A DNA stretch of 64,000 nucleotides from GWF2-38-69 sp965228125 (GTDB lineage: Bacteria; Verrucomicrobiota; Lentisphaeria; Victivallales; GWF2-38-69): assembly GCA_965228125.1 (NCBI GenBank), contig OZ245791.1, forward strand, positions 1,674,001-1,738,000. The letters run 5' to 3'. Shown here one piece after another: positions 44,158 to 50,873 of this stretch; the stretch's first letter is position 1, and each line of letters begins with the position of its first letter. The position numbers and the translations under genes are program-made. Below the pieces are notes generated by a model. That model saw only the letters and a list, made by a program, of their open reading frames with translations, was not told the origin of the DNA and did not search any database.

Positions 44158-45834
44158 ATGAATTTAGTGGAAGAACGGCAGTTGAAGATTACTTTTGACA
44201 ATAAAGAAGAAGTAACATGTTACCCTGGGACGATTGTTAAGAACATAATAAAAAAGCATAAAGCGTATAACCCTGAACATAGTTATATTGCGGCGCTGGT
44301 TAATAACAGGGTAGTGTCCCTTACATATCCATTGGATACCGATTCAGATCTTTCGATACTGACTATTGCTGATTCTCACGGTTGGAGAGTTTACAGAAAT
44401 TCAGTGGCATTCCTGCTCTCAAAAGCAGCCTATGAATGCTATCCTGATAACAATCTCGGGATTAATCATTCCCTTGGCGAGGGCTTTTATTGCTCTTTTG
44501 ACGGGATAGATAAGAAAACACTCCCGGAAGTGCTTGAGAAAATAGAAATAAACATGAGGAAAGACATAGAATCAAAATTTCCAATAGTCCGCCACAAAGT
44601 GCAGTTTGTGGATGCTCTTTATCACTTTGCAGCCAAGGGAAGAGAAGATAAGTGTAATCTTCTCAAATTTCAGAATAATCCAAAAATTGCTATATATCAT
44701 TGTGACAACTTCACTGACCTTGCTCATGGCGCTCTTGCTGACAATACAAAAGACTTGCAGCATTTTAAACTCATTCAGTACGATTCAGGATTTGTTTTGC
44801 AGTTTCCTGACAAGAGCCTTCCCATAAAGTTTTCTGAATTCAAGAAACAAAAGGCGCTGTTTAATATTTTCAAAACATATAAGAAATGGGGAAATACCAT
44901 CGGAGTAAGAACAGTTGGCGATCTCAACGATCTTATTCTCAGAGGGGAATTCAGAAAAATAGTAGAAATAGAAGAATCCTTTCAAGAAAAAAAATTAGCC
45001 GAAATATCCGATGATATACACAAACGAAAAGATGATTTGAAATGGGTTTTGATCGCAGGCCCTTCATCTTCAGGCAAAACTACTTTTGCTTACCGTTTAT
45101 CTACTCAAATGAAGGTTAACGGCATTAACCCTGTCATTATTTCCGTAGATAACTACTTTGTAGAAAGAGAAAAGACCCCAAAAGACGCAAAGGGTAATTA
45201 TGATTTCGAGAACATTGAAACAATTGACCTTGCCTTACTGTATGAGCATCTGGAAAGATTGGACAAGGGCGAAGAGATTGAGATGCCCACCTTTGATTTT
45301 AAAGAAGGCAAAAAGAAATGGCTTGGGAATAAGGTGAAACTCGGCCGCCATGATATGGCTGTCATTGAAGGAATCCACTCTTTAAATCCCATGATGACAA
45401 AAGTCCTTCCACAGGAAAGGAAATACAAAATTTACATTAATGCGCTCACCCAGCTCAATCTTGACCATAACAATCGAATCTCCACTACGGACTGCAGGCT
45501 TATAAGAAGGGTAATACGCGACCATAGAACAAGAGGCAATAGAGCTCTTGCGACAATGATGATGTGGCCAAGCGTGAGAAGCGGAGAGAAACGCTGGATT
45601 TTTCCATTCCAGGGTTTAGCCGATTCAGCTTTCAGTTCGGCTATGAATTACGAGTTATTTGTCCTTAAACCCCTTGTGGAGCCGCTTTTTGCGGAAATAA
45701 AACAATGGGATGAACCATATCCTGATGCCAGAAGAATTCAGGAATTTCTGTCAAACTTTGTTGCGGCTCCGTCCGGGGATGTACCCCGTAGGTCGCTTCT
45801 GAGGGAATTTATTGGCGGGGGAATTTTAGGGTAA
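44158..45834 (+). CDS. Nucleoside kinase: TGS/ThrRS-like domain fused to uridine kinase
   Basis: Residues 8-70 are a TGS domain (KITFDNKEEVTCYPGTIVKN). Residues 80-250 resemble the ThrRS second additional domain (SLGEGFYCSFD). A phosphoribulokinase/uridine-kinase domain follows, with P-loop LIAGPSSSGKTTFAY near residue 301, SVDNYFVEREKTP and the TDCRLIRRVIRDHRTRGN motif. 558 aa. This fusion is known across Bacteroidetes, Clostridia and others, with uridine-kinase annotation; its precise substrate has not been read here. RBS GAGGAAAT. It ends just before the repeat-rich region. Confidence 0.9.
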   Translation: MNLVEERQLKITFDNKEEVTCYPGTIVKNIIKKHKAYNPEHSYIAALVNNRVVSLTYPLDTDSDLSILTIADSHGWRVYRNSVAFLLSKAAYECYPDNNLGINHSLGEGFYCSFDGIDKKTLPEVLEKIEINMRKDIESKFPIVRHKVQFVDALYHFAAKGREDKCNLLKFQNNPKIAIYHCDNFTDLAHGALADNTKDLQHFKLIQYDSGFVLQFPDKSLPIKFSEFKKQKALFNIFKTYKKWGNTIGVRTVGDLNDLILRGEFRKIVEIEESFQEKKLAEISDDIHKRKDDLKWVLIAGPSSSGKTTFAYRLSTQMKVNGINPVIISVDNYFVEREKTPKDAKGNYDFENIETIDLALLYEHLERLDKGEEIEMPTFDFKEGKKKWLGNKVKLGRHDMAVIEGIHSLNPMMTKVLPQERKYKIYINALTQLNLDHNNRISTTDCRLIRRVIRDHRTRGNRALATMMMWPSVRSGEKRWIFPFQGLADSAFSSAMNYELFVLKPLVEPLFAEIKQWDEPYPDARRIQEFLSNFVAAPSGDVPRRSLLREFIGGGILG

Positions 45835-45930
45835 GATCCCTGATAATGATATGCAAAATTTTCTTGTCTCAAACGATTGCTATGTATTGTTGTATGGTTT
45901 CCCAGAAACAATTAATGTACAATTTTAAGA

Positions 45931-45969
45931 AGTTGATAGTTGCCGGTTGGCAGTTGGCAGTTGATAGTT
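45931..45969 (+). repeat. Heptad repeat, left flank of cassette 1
   Basis: Five and a half consecutive 7-bp units of the form AGTTGRY (AGTTGAT, AGTTGCC, GGTTGGC, AGTTGGC, AGTTGAT, AGTT). It lies 14 bases before the decayed four-helix gene. The same heptads recur inverted at 46271-46298. Confidence 0.85.
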
Positions 45970-45982
45970 AAAAAATGGAATC

Positions 45983-46164
45983 ATGGACTATAAAGATTTA
46001 AGTGTTTGGATTGAAAGCAGAAAGCTTGTCAGCTTTATTTAGCGCTTGATCAGAAATTTGTTTCGACTGAAGAACTAGATGTAGTCATTGCAAAAAGCAT
46101 GGAATGTAAAAAACTTCTTAACGGGTTTATTAACTATTACACAAAGCTTTCAGAGAAAGGTTGA
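45983..46164 (+). pseudogene. Decayed four-helix-bundle (S23/IVP-like) gene
   Basis: The first 17 codons (MDYKDLSVWIESRKLVS) match the family N-terminus and then hit a TAG at 46040. In the +2 frame the C-terminal part resumes at about 46042: ALDQKFVSTEELDVVIA, then CKKLLNGFINYY, ending at TGA 46162-46164. The central 60 or so residues, including the SNIAEG-type motif, are missing, so this is an internal deletion with a frameshift. The stop TGA is part of the following AGTTGAT-type heptad. Confidence 0.75.
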
Positions 46165-46175
46165 TAGTTGATAGT
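46159..46175 (+). repeat. Two heptads at the end of the decayed four-helix gene
   Basis: GGTTGAT AGTTGAT AGT directly abuts and includes the gene's stop codon, same orientation as the left flank. Confidence 0.7.
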
Positions 46176-46216
46176 AAGATATGTTGAATTGCATGGGAAA
46201 GTTAATAGGTTTTAAT

Positions 46217-46244
46217 TTGATATGAGAATCAAAATATATAAAAT
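46217..46244 (+). promoter_or_regulatory. Candidate promoter ahead of the truncated wzt start
   Basis: TTGATA, 16-bp spacer, TAAAAT, about 60 bases before the ATG at 46307. It could be the original wzt promoter, now separated from the intact gene by 1.2 kb. The AT-rich setting makes chance matches likely. Confidence 0.3.
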
Positions 46245-46268
46245 GAGCATTATATGATCATGTATTAT

Positions 46269-46298
46269 CTAACAACTATCAACTAACAACTATCAACT
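46269..46298 (-). repeat. Inverted heptad repeat, right flank of cassette 1
   Basis: AACAACT ATCAACT AACAACT ATCAACT; its complement reads AGTTGAT AGTTGTT twice, matching the left flank at 45931 in opposite orientation. It ends 8 bases before the truncated wzt ATG. Confidence 0.85.
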
Positions 46299-46306
46299 CC
46301 CCAGCC

Positions 46307-46360
46307 ATGAGCATCATTAAAATAGAGAATCTGTCAAAGAAATACAGGCGCATGAGCTTA
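46307..46360 (+). pseudogene. Truncated 5' end of a Wzt-type ABC ATPase gene
   Basis: ATG at 46307 begins MSIIKIENLSKKYRR, the same first 13 residues as the intact ATPase at 47460. The codons differ at six of 13 positions, all synonymous, so it is not a recent duplicate. The similarity stops after about 15 codons, where AGTTTTA heptads begin. Read as a wzt gene interrupted by the second cassette. Confidence 0.75.
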
Positions 46361-46362
46361 GT

Positions 46363-46400
46363 TTTCTGTTTTAAGCTTTTAGTTTTAAGTTTTAAGTTTT
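46363..46400 (+). repeat. Heptad repeat, left flank of cassette 2
   Basis: Units of the form AGTTTTA (with TGTTTTA and AGCTTTT variants) with 7-bp period, starting directly after the truncated wzt codons. Same AGTTNNN form as cassette 1 but different variable bases. Confidence 0.75.
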
Positions 46401-46405
46401 TTAAT

Positions 46406-46634
46406 CCTAACACTTAACACCTAACACTTAACACCTAACACTTAACACCTAACACTTAACACCTAACACTTAACACCTAACACTTAACACCTAACACTTA
46501 ACACCTAACACTTAACACCTAACACTTAACACCTAACACTTAACACCTAACACTTAACACCTAACACTTAACACCTAACACTTAACACCTAACACTTAAC
46601 ACCTAACACTTAACACCTAACACCTAACACTTAA
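46406..46634 (+). repeat. Telomere-like heptamer tandem array (CCTAACA/CTTAACA)
   Basis: About 32-33 contiguous heptamers, mostly strict alternation of CCTAACA and CTTAACA (a 14-bp unit about 15 times), with one doubled CCTAACA near the right end. Nearly no sequence divergence, so recently expanded or homogenised. The array ends on the base before the four-helix ATG at 46635. It is full of TAA stops in at least one frame and cannot code. Confidence 0.95.
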
Positions 46635-47006
46635 ATGGCATATCAATCCTTTGAGAATCTTAAAGTTTGGAAAGAATCTTCAGAACTTGCTGTAGAGATT
46701 TACAAAGCCTTAAAACAATGTAAAGACTATTCTTTGAAAGACCAGATGCAAAGATCAGCTGTTTCTATAGCATCTAATATAGCCGAAGGATCTGAAAGGA
46801 ACTCTAAAAAAGAATTTATCCAATTCCTTCACATTGCTAAAGGTTCTGCCGCCGAACTTAGAACTCAACTTTTCATTGCAAGTAAAGTTGGTATAGTAAA
46901 TGCATCTCAAGAGGAATATTTTTCAAAACAACTAATTTCTATATCAAAAATGCTTTTTTCTCTTATTCTTTCTCTCAAAACTGAAAACTTAACACTCCAC
47001 ACTTGA
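46635..47006 (+). CDS. Four-helix-bundle protein (S23/IVP-like, TIGR02436 type)
   Basis: Small helical protein of the family first seen inside 23S rRNA intervening sequences and related in fold to the Avd protein of diversity-generating retroelements. Family features: FENLKVWKESSELAVEIYKAL at the start, DQMQRSAVSIASNIAEGSERNSKKEF in the middle and FLHIAKGSAAELRTQL after it. 123 aa, complete. No Shine-Dalgarno is present: the ATG follows the heptamer array directly. The last five codons and the stop TGA are formed by the following repeat (CACACTTGACACT). No rRNA or reverse transcriptase is adjacent. Function of stand-alone members is unknown. Confidence 0.88.
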   Translation: MAYQSFENLKVWKESSELAVEIYKALKQCKDYSLKDQMQRSAVSIASNIAEGSERNSKKEFIQFLHIAKGSAAELRTQLFIASKVGIVNASQEEYFSKQLISISKMLFSLILSLKTENLTLHT

Positions 47007-47019
47007 CACTGGCTTTGCT

Positions 47020-47460
47020 ATGAATTTTTTTAAGATGAAAATTGATTTTCAGTTTTTAGTTTTAAGTTTTAAGTATAATTTCTGCTTTGACTTAAAACCC
47101 AACACTCCACACTTAACACTGGTTTTGCTATGAATTTTTTTAAGATGAAAATTGATTTTCAGTTTTTAGTTTTAAGTTTTAAGTATAATTTCTGCTTTGA
47201 CTTAAAACCCAACACTCCACACTTAACACTGGTTTTGCTATGAATTTTTTTAAGATGAAAATTGATTTTTAGTTTTTAGTTTTTAGTTTTAAGTATAATT
47301 TCTGCTTTGACTTAAAACCCAACACTCCACACTTAACACTGGTTTTGCTATGAATTTTTTTAAGATGAAAATTGATTTTTAGTTTTTAGTTTTTAGTTTT
47401 AAGTATAATTTCTGCTTTGACTTAAAACCCAACACTCCACACTTAACACTGGTTTTGCTA
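47020..47460 (+). repeat. Four tandem 110-bp repeats ending at the wzt start codon
   Basis: Unit boundaries (ATGAATTTTTTT) fall at 47020, 47130, 47240 and 47350; the fifth position is the wzt ATG at 47460 with the same GGTTTTGCT before it. Thirty bases matching the unit's right end also precede copy 1, so about 4.3 copies. Each unit has AGTTTTA heptads on the left and CACACTTAACACT on the right. Copies 1 and 2 encode a 37-codon ORF whose TGA overlaps the next ATG (ATGA); copies 3 and 4 have CAG changed to TAG at codon 11. Confidence 0.92.
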
Positions 47461-48749
47461 TGTCTATAATTAAAATAGAGAATCTTTCCAAGAAGTATAT
47501 TCTGTCTCATAGCAAAGCTGCTACGGGTATGTATAAATACAATTCCCTTCGCGATTCGCTTGCCCATACTTTCAGAGGCATTGGACATAGAATACTCCAT
47601 CCCCTATCCCCTAATCTCGAGACTACCGACATTGAAGAATTCTGGGCTCTTAAAGACATTAACCTTGAAATTGAACAAGGCGACAAGGTTGGAATTATCG
47701 GAAGAAACGGTGCGGGAAAGTCAACTCTGCTGAAAATTCTTAGCCGCATAACTGAACCTACCTCAGGTAGAATAACAATGAATGGCAGAGTCGCCTCACT
47801 GCTTGAAGTAGGAACGGGATTTCATCCGGAACTCTCAGGCAGGGAAAATATATATTTGAATGGCGCAGTTCTAGGTATGACCAGGAAAGAAATCAAGAAA
47901 AAGTTTGACGAGATAGTTGATTTCTCAGGGGTGGAAAAATTCCTTGATACGCCGGTCAAACGCTACTCTTCAGGAATGTATGTAAGACTGGCATTTGCCG
48001 TTGCCGCCCATCTCGATCCCGAAATCCTCTTAATTGACGAGGTTCTCGCCGTCGGTGATGCTGAATTTCAGAAAAAATGCTTGGGAAAAATGGACGAAGT
48101 CTCCAAACAAGGCCGCACCATCCTCTTCGTCAGCCATAATATGGCGGCCATTCAACAATTATGTACAAATGGATTTTTATTGGAAAGAGGATCTATTGTT
48201 AAATCTGGAAGCATATTCACTGTAGTTCAACATTATTTTTCTTCAGGAATAAAGACAAAAGAAAAACCTGATATCACTAAATATAGGAATTATGATACAT
48301 CAAATTCAGCAATTTGTATTGATAGCGTCTATATTAAAGGGTTCGAGAATGAAACACCTAAGATTGATATGAATCAAATTCCTACAATTGTAGTAAAAGT
48401 ATTAGCTAAAAGAAAAATAGTTAAAGCTAATATTTCACTTGCTCTATATAACCCAGAAGGGATTAAAACAGATTTGGCTTTCAGTTGTGATGATAACTTC
48501 TATTTAAACTGCGAAGAAGGTTATTATGAAATTGAATTTACGCAAACATATTTTTCTCTTCCTCCAGGTAAATACACTATAGGAGTTGGAATAAACCAGT
48601 CTTATAATACTGTTGCATGGGATGGAATTTCATATTATCCGATATTTGAAATAGAAAATTGTAACAATGTGCTTCAATGGGATTTTAGACCCTGGGCTGT
48701 ACATCATTCCCAAAACAATAAATGGGTTATTGCAAAATCAGCAATTTAA
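47460..48749 (+). CDS. wzt: Polysaccharide ABC transporter ATP-binding protein (Wzt/TagH type)
   Basis: Drives export of a lipid-linked polysaccharide across the inner membrane. ATPase domain: EFWALKDINLEIEQGDKVG, Walker A IIGRNGAGKSTLLKIL near residue 80, signature KRYSSGMYVRLAFAVA, Walker B ILLIDEVLAVGD and switch His in FVSHN. Residues from about 275 form a C-terminal beta-sandwich like the glycan-binding Wzt domain. 429 aa. There is no Wzm permease beside it, which is unusual. Its start has no Shine-Dalgarno and lies at the end of the 110-bp repeats. First gene of the polysaccharide cluster. Confidence 0.92.
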   Translation: MSIIKIENLSKKYILSHSKAATGMYKYNSLRDSLAHTFRGIGHRILHPLSPNLETTDIEEFWALKDINLEIEQGDKVGIIGRNGAGKSTLLKILSRITEPTSGRITMNGRVASLLEVGTGFHPELSGRENIYLNGAVLGMTRKEIKKKFDEIVDFSGVEKFLDTPVKRYSSGMYVRLAFAVAAHLDPEILLIDEVLAVGDAEFQKKCLGKMDEVSKQGRTILFVSHNMAAIQQLCTNGFLLERGSIVKSGSIFTVVQHYFSSGIKTKEKPDITKYRNYDTSNSAICIDSVYIKGFENETPKIDMNQIPTIVVKVLAKRKIVKANISLALYNPEGIKTDLAFSCDDNFYLNCEEGYYEIEFTQTYFSLPPGKYTIGVGINQSYNTVAWDGISYYPIFEIENCNNVLQWDFRPWAVHHSQNNKWVIAKSAI

Positions 48750-48757
48750 CTACTTCT

Positions 48758-49462
48758 ATGAATAAGTTTGCAGAGATTCCTTTTAAATTAAATACTCTCG
48801 ATCTCTTCTATATCAGAACCTCGATTTTTGCTGCTTTAAAAGAAAACTTACAAATTTTTCATGGAAAATTGTTAGACTTCGGCTGTGGTCAAATGCCTTA
48901 CAAAGAGTTTATTCTAAAAAATACTTTAGTTAGAGAATACTTAGGGCTGGATATTAATAAGGCACTAAAGTATGATAAAACTACTAAACCAGATTTCTAT
49001 TGGGATGGCAAATCGATACCTCTTGATGATAATTCGTTTGATTGTATTTTAGCTACAGAAGTACTTGAACATTGTCCTAACCCAGAATTAACACTTCGAG
49101 AAATTTACAGAGTACTAAAAGCTGAAGGGATTTTATTTTTCACTGTACCATATTTATGGCCTCTGCATGAAGTTCCAAATGATGAATACAGATATACATC
49201 TTTTTCCTTACAAAGGCATTTAGGCTCAACCGGCTTTAACAATATTGAAATAAAATCATTGGGGGGCTGGAACGCATCACTAGCCCAAATGTTAGGTCTT
49301 TGGGCAAGAAGAAGCGAAATCTCAACTTCTAAATACAAAAGAAGAATATTTTCCTTCATCTTAAAGCCGATAATAAAATATCTTATTAAACACGATAATA
49401 AAAACGATATATTTAAAGAAGGAATGATGATAACAGGATTTTATGGAACAGCCCAAAAATAA
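48758..49462 (+). CDS. SAM-dependent methyltransferase (class I)
   Basis: Rossmann-fold methyltransferase. SAM motif KLLDFGCGQMPYKEF, then motif DGKSIPLDDNSFDCILATEVLEHC and LREIYRVLKAEGILFFTVPYLWPLHE. About 234 aa from the ATG at 48758; a longer in-frame reading starts inside wzt. It lies 8 bp after wzt and overlaps the next glycosyltransferase by 20 bp. It probably methylates a glycan or its cap, which fits a Wzt with a C-terminal binding domain. Confidence 0.87.
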   Translation: MNKFAEIPFKLNTLDLFYIRTSIFAALKENLQIFHGKLLDFGCGQMPYKEFILKNTLVREYLGLDINKALKYDKTTKPDFYWDGKSIPLDDNSFDCILATEVLEHCPNPELTLREIYRVLKAEGILFFTVPYLWPLHEVPNDEYRYTSFSLQRHLGSTGFNNIEIKSLGGWNASLAQMLGLWARRSEISTSKYKRRIFSFILKPIIKYLIKHDNKNDIFKEGMMITGFYGTAQK

Positions 49463-50576
49463 TTACAATATTGCAATTCTTTCACCAAATAAAGATGCTT
49501 ACTCTGAAACATTTATAAATGCCCACAAGAGCTTGCTATCAGGAAACATTTATTATTTATATGGAGGACTTGTTCCTTCAAAATACGAACACTGTAATAA
49601 AAATAAATACGTAGCATGCAAACTCTTACGTTTTTTTTATAAGGGGTTGGAGTTTATCCTTAAAAAGGAATTTTATTTTGAGGAGAAGATGAATTTATCA
49701 AGGTTTCTTAAAAAGCATAAAATTGATATAGTTCTAGCAGAATATGGATTGACAGGAGGAGAGTGCTTAGAACCATGCAAAAAAAATAACATACCTATAA
49801 TAGTTCACTTCCATGGCTATGATGCATCTCAAAATGAAGTACTTAGCACATACAGAAGAAAGTATCAGGAATTATTCGAATATGCTGTATATGTTATTGC
49901 TGTATCAAAAGTAATGGTAGATCAGTTAAAAAAGCTTGGATGTTCAGATAATAAGATAATTTTAAATACCTACGGACCTTCTGAAATTTTTTTTAAACTT
50001 AATCCAATTTCCAACTCTTCTCTATTTTTATCTGTAGGGAGATTTGTTGATAAAAAAGCTCCTTATTTAACATTATTAGCTTTTTTTGAAACCTTAAAAA
50101 GTTTTCCTGATGCTAAACTTAGCTTCGTAGGAAATGGTCATTTATTGAACTGCTGCATAAATCTTTGTAATTATCTAAATATTAGTAAATCTGTTGAATT
50201 TCTTGGAATTCAATCTCCAGAAAATATTAGAGACTTAATGGCAAATTCAATTGCATATGTCCAGCATTCAATTACTGCTTTAAACGGAGATATGGAGGGA
50301 ACTCCTGTTGCAATACTTGAAGCCTCTGCATCTGCACTGCCGGTTGTCAGCACTTATCACGCAGGAATTTCTGATGTAATAATAAATGAAAAAACAGGCC
50401 TACTTGTTGAAGAAAAAGATGTATCTGGAATGGCTACTAATATGAAAAGAATATTGGCTAATAAAGAGTTTGCAAGAAAGCTTGGAGAAGCAGGTAGAGA
50501 AAATATTAAGGAGAATTTTAGCATTAGAAAACATATAGAAGTTTTAGATAAACTTATTGTCGACAGTAGTAAATAA
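49443..50576 (+). CDS. Family 4 glycosyltransferase
   Basis: GT-B enzyme. The N-terminal part includes HFHGYDASQNEV; the donor domain includes FLSVGRFVDKKAPYLTLLAF, KLSFVGNGHLL and the EGTPVAILEASASALPVVSTYHAGI segment. 377 aa. It starts inside the methyltransferase gene. The substrate cannot be read. Its DNA is AT-rich, like the rest of the cluster, suggesting lateral acquisition. Confidence 0.9.
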   Translation: MEQPKNNYNIAILSPNKDAYSETFINAHKSLLSGNIYYLYGGLVPSKYEHCNKNKYVACKLLRFFYKGLEFILKKEFYFEEKMNLSRFLKKHKIDIVLAEYGLTGGECLEPCKKNNIPIIVHFHGYDASQNEVLSTYRRKYQELFEYAVYVIAVSKVMVDQLKKLGCSDNKIILNTYGPSEIFFKLNPISNSSLFLSVGRFVDKKAPYLTLLAFFETLKSFPDAKLSFVGNGHLLNCCINLCNYLNISKSVEFLGIQSPENIRDLMANSIAYVQHSITALNGDMEGTPVAILEASASALPVVSTYHAGISDVIINEKTGLLVEEKDVSGMATNMKRILANKEFARKLGEAGRENIKENFSIRKHIEVLDKLIVDSSK

Positions 50577-50694
50577 GGCAAATAACTTTATATACTTATA
50601 TTTGGTTTAAAATTGCTAATTAATTCTTGTTACACTTCTAAATACTCTAAAAACCGGAGTCTCAAAGCATGTGGTCATCATGCATATACTATTA

Positions 50695-50866
50695 TTTGGA
50701 CAAAAAGACCATGTGAAGAATATACGGAAAGGATTACAATGAAAGGTTGTAGAACTCAGGATTTAACGTCGTAGAAGATGATTATATAAGAACCATTCCT
50801 CAAGAAGAAATAATCAGACTGAGACTAATCCAGAACGAATTAATATATTGTTGCATACGAAGGTAA
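50695..50866 (+). pseudogene. C-terminal remnant of a SAM-dependent methyltransferase
   Basis: In the gap between two glycosyltransferases, FGQKDHV is readable from 50695; after a frameshift, IYGKDYNERL (stop TAG) NSGFNVVEDDYIRTIPQEEI, then LIQNELIYCCIRR ends at TAA 50864-50866. This is the ending common in one methyltransferase family (FGQxDHVRxYGxDYxxRL...). The frameshift and the internal TAG at 50749-50751 show it is dead. No N-terminal part is visible. Confidence 0.65.
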
Positions 50867-50873
50867 AAACTTT

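Larger units (their letters stand above)
45931..47459 (+). mobile_element. Candidate composite of repeat-bounded four-helix-bundle cassettes
   Basis: The region holds two four-helix-bundle genes, one decayed and one intact, each set between 7-bp-period repeats whose left side reads AGTTNNN and whose right side reads NNNAACT, plus a cut-off wzt start between them and four 110-bp repeats at the right end. There is no transposase or integrase. Insertion is inferred from the interrupted wzt fragment and from repeats that begin exactly where each four-helix gene ends. Expansion of simple repeats around an old gene remnant would be the alternative. Confidence 0.5.

Noticed and set aside
46635..47006. 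23S rRNA intervening-sequence protein in its rRNA context
   Set aside because: No rRNA sequence flanks the gene; only repeats and polysaccharide genes do.
45931..47459. Diversity-generating retroelement
   Set aside because: The four-helix protein resembles Avd, but no reverse transcriptase, template repeat or variable repeat could be found in the window.
46406..47460. CRISPR array
   Set aside because: The repeats are contiguous heptamers or full 110-bp copies without unique spacers, and no cas genes are present.
47595..47640. Low-complexity insertion inside wzt (CCCCTATCCCCTAATCTC)
   Set aside because: It lies in the naturally variable linker before EFWALKD, stays in frame and has no 7-bp period.
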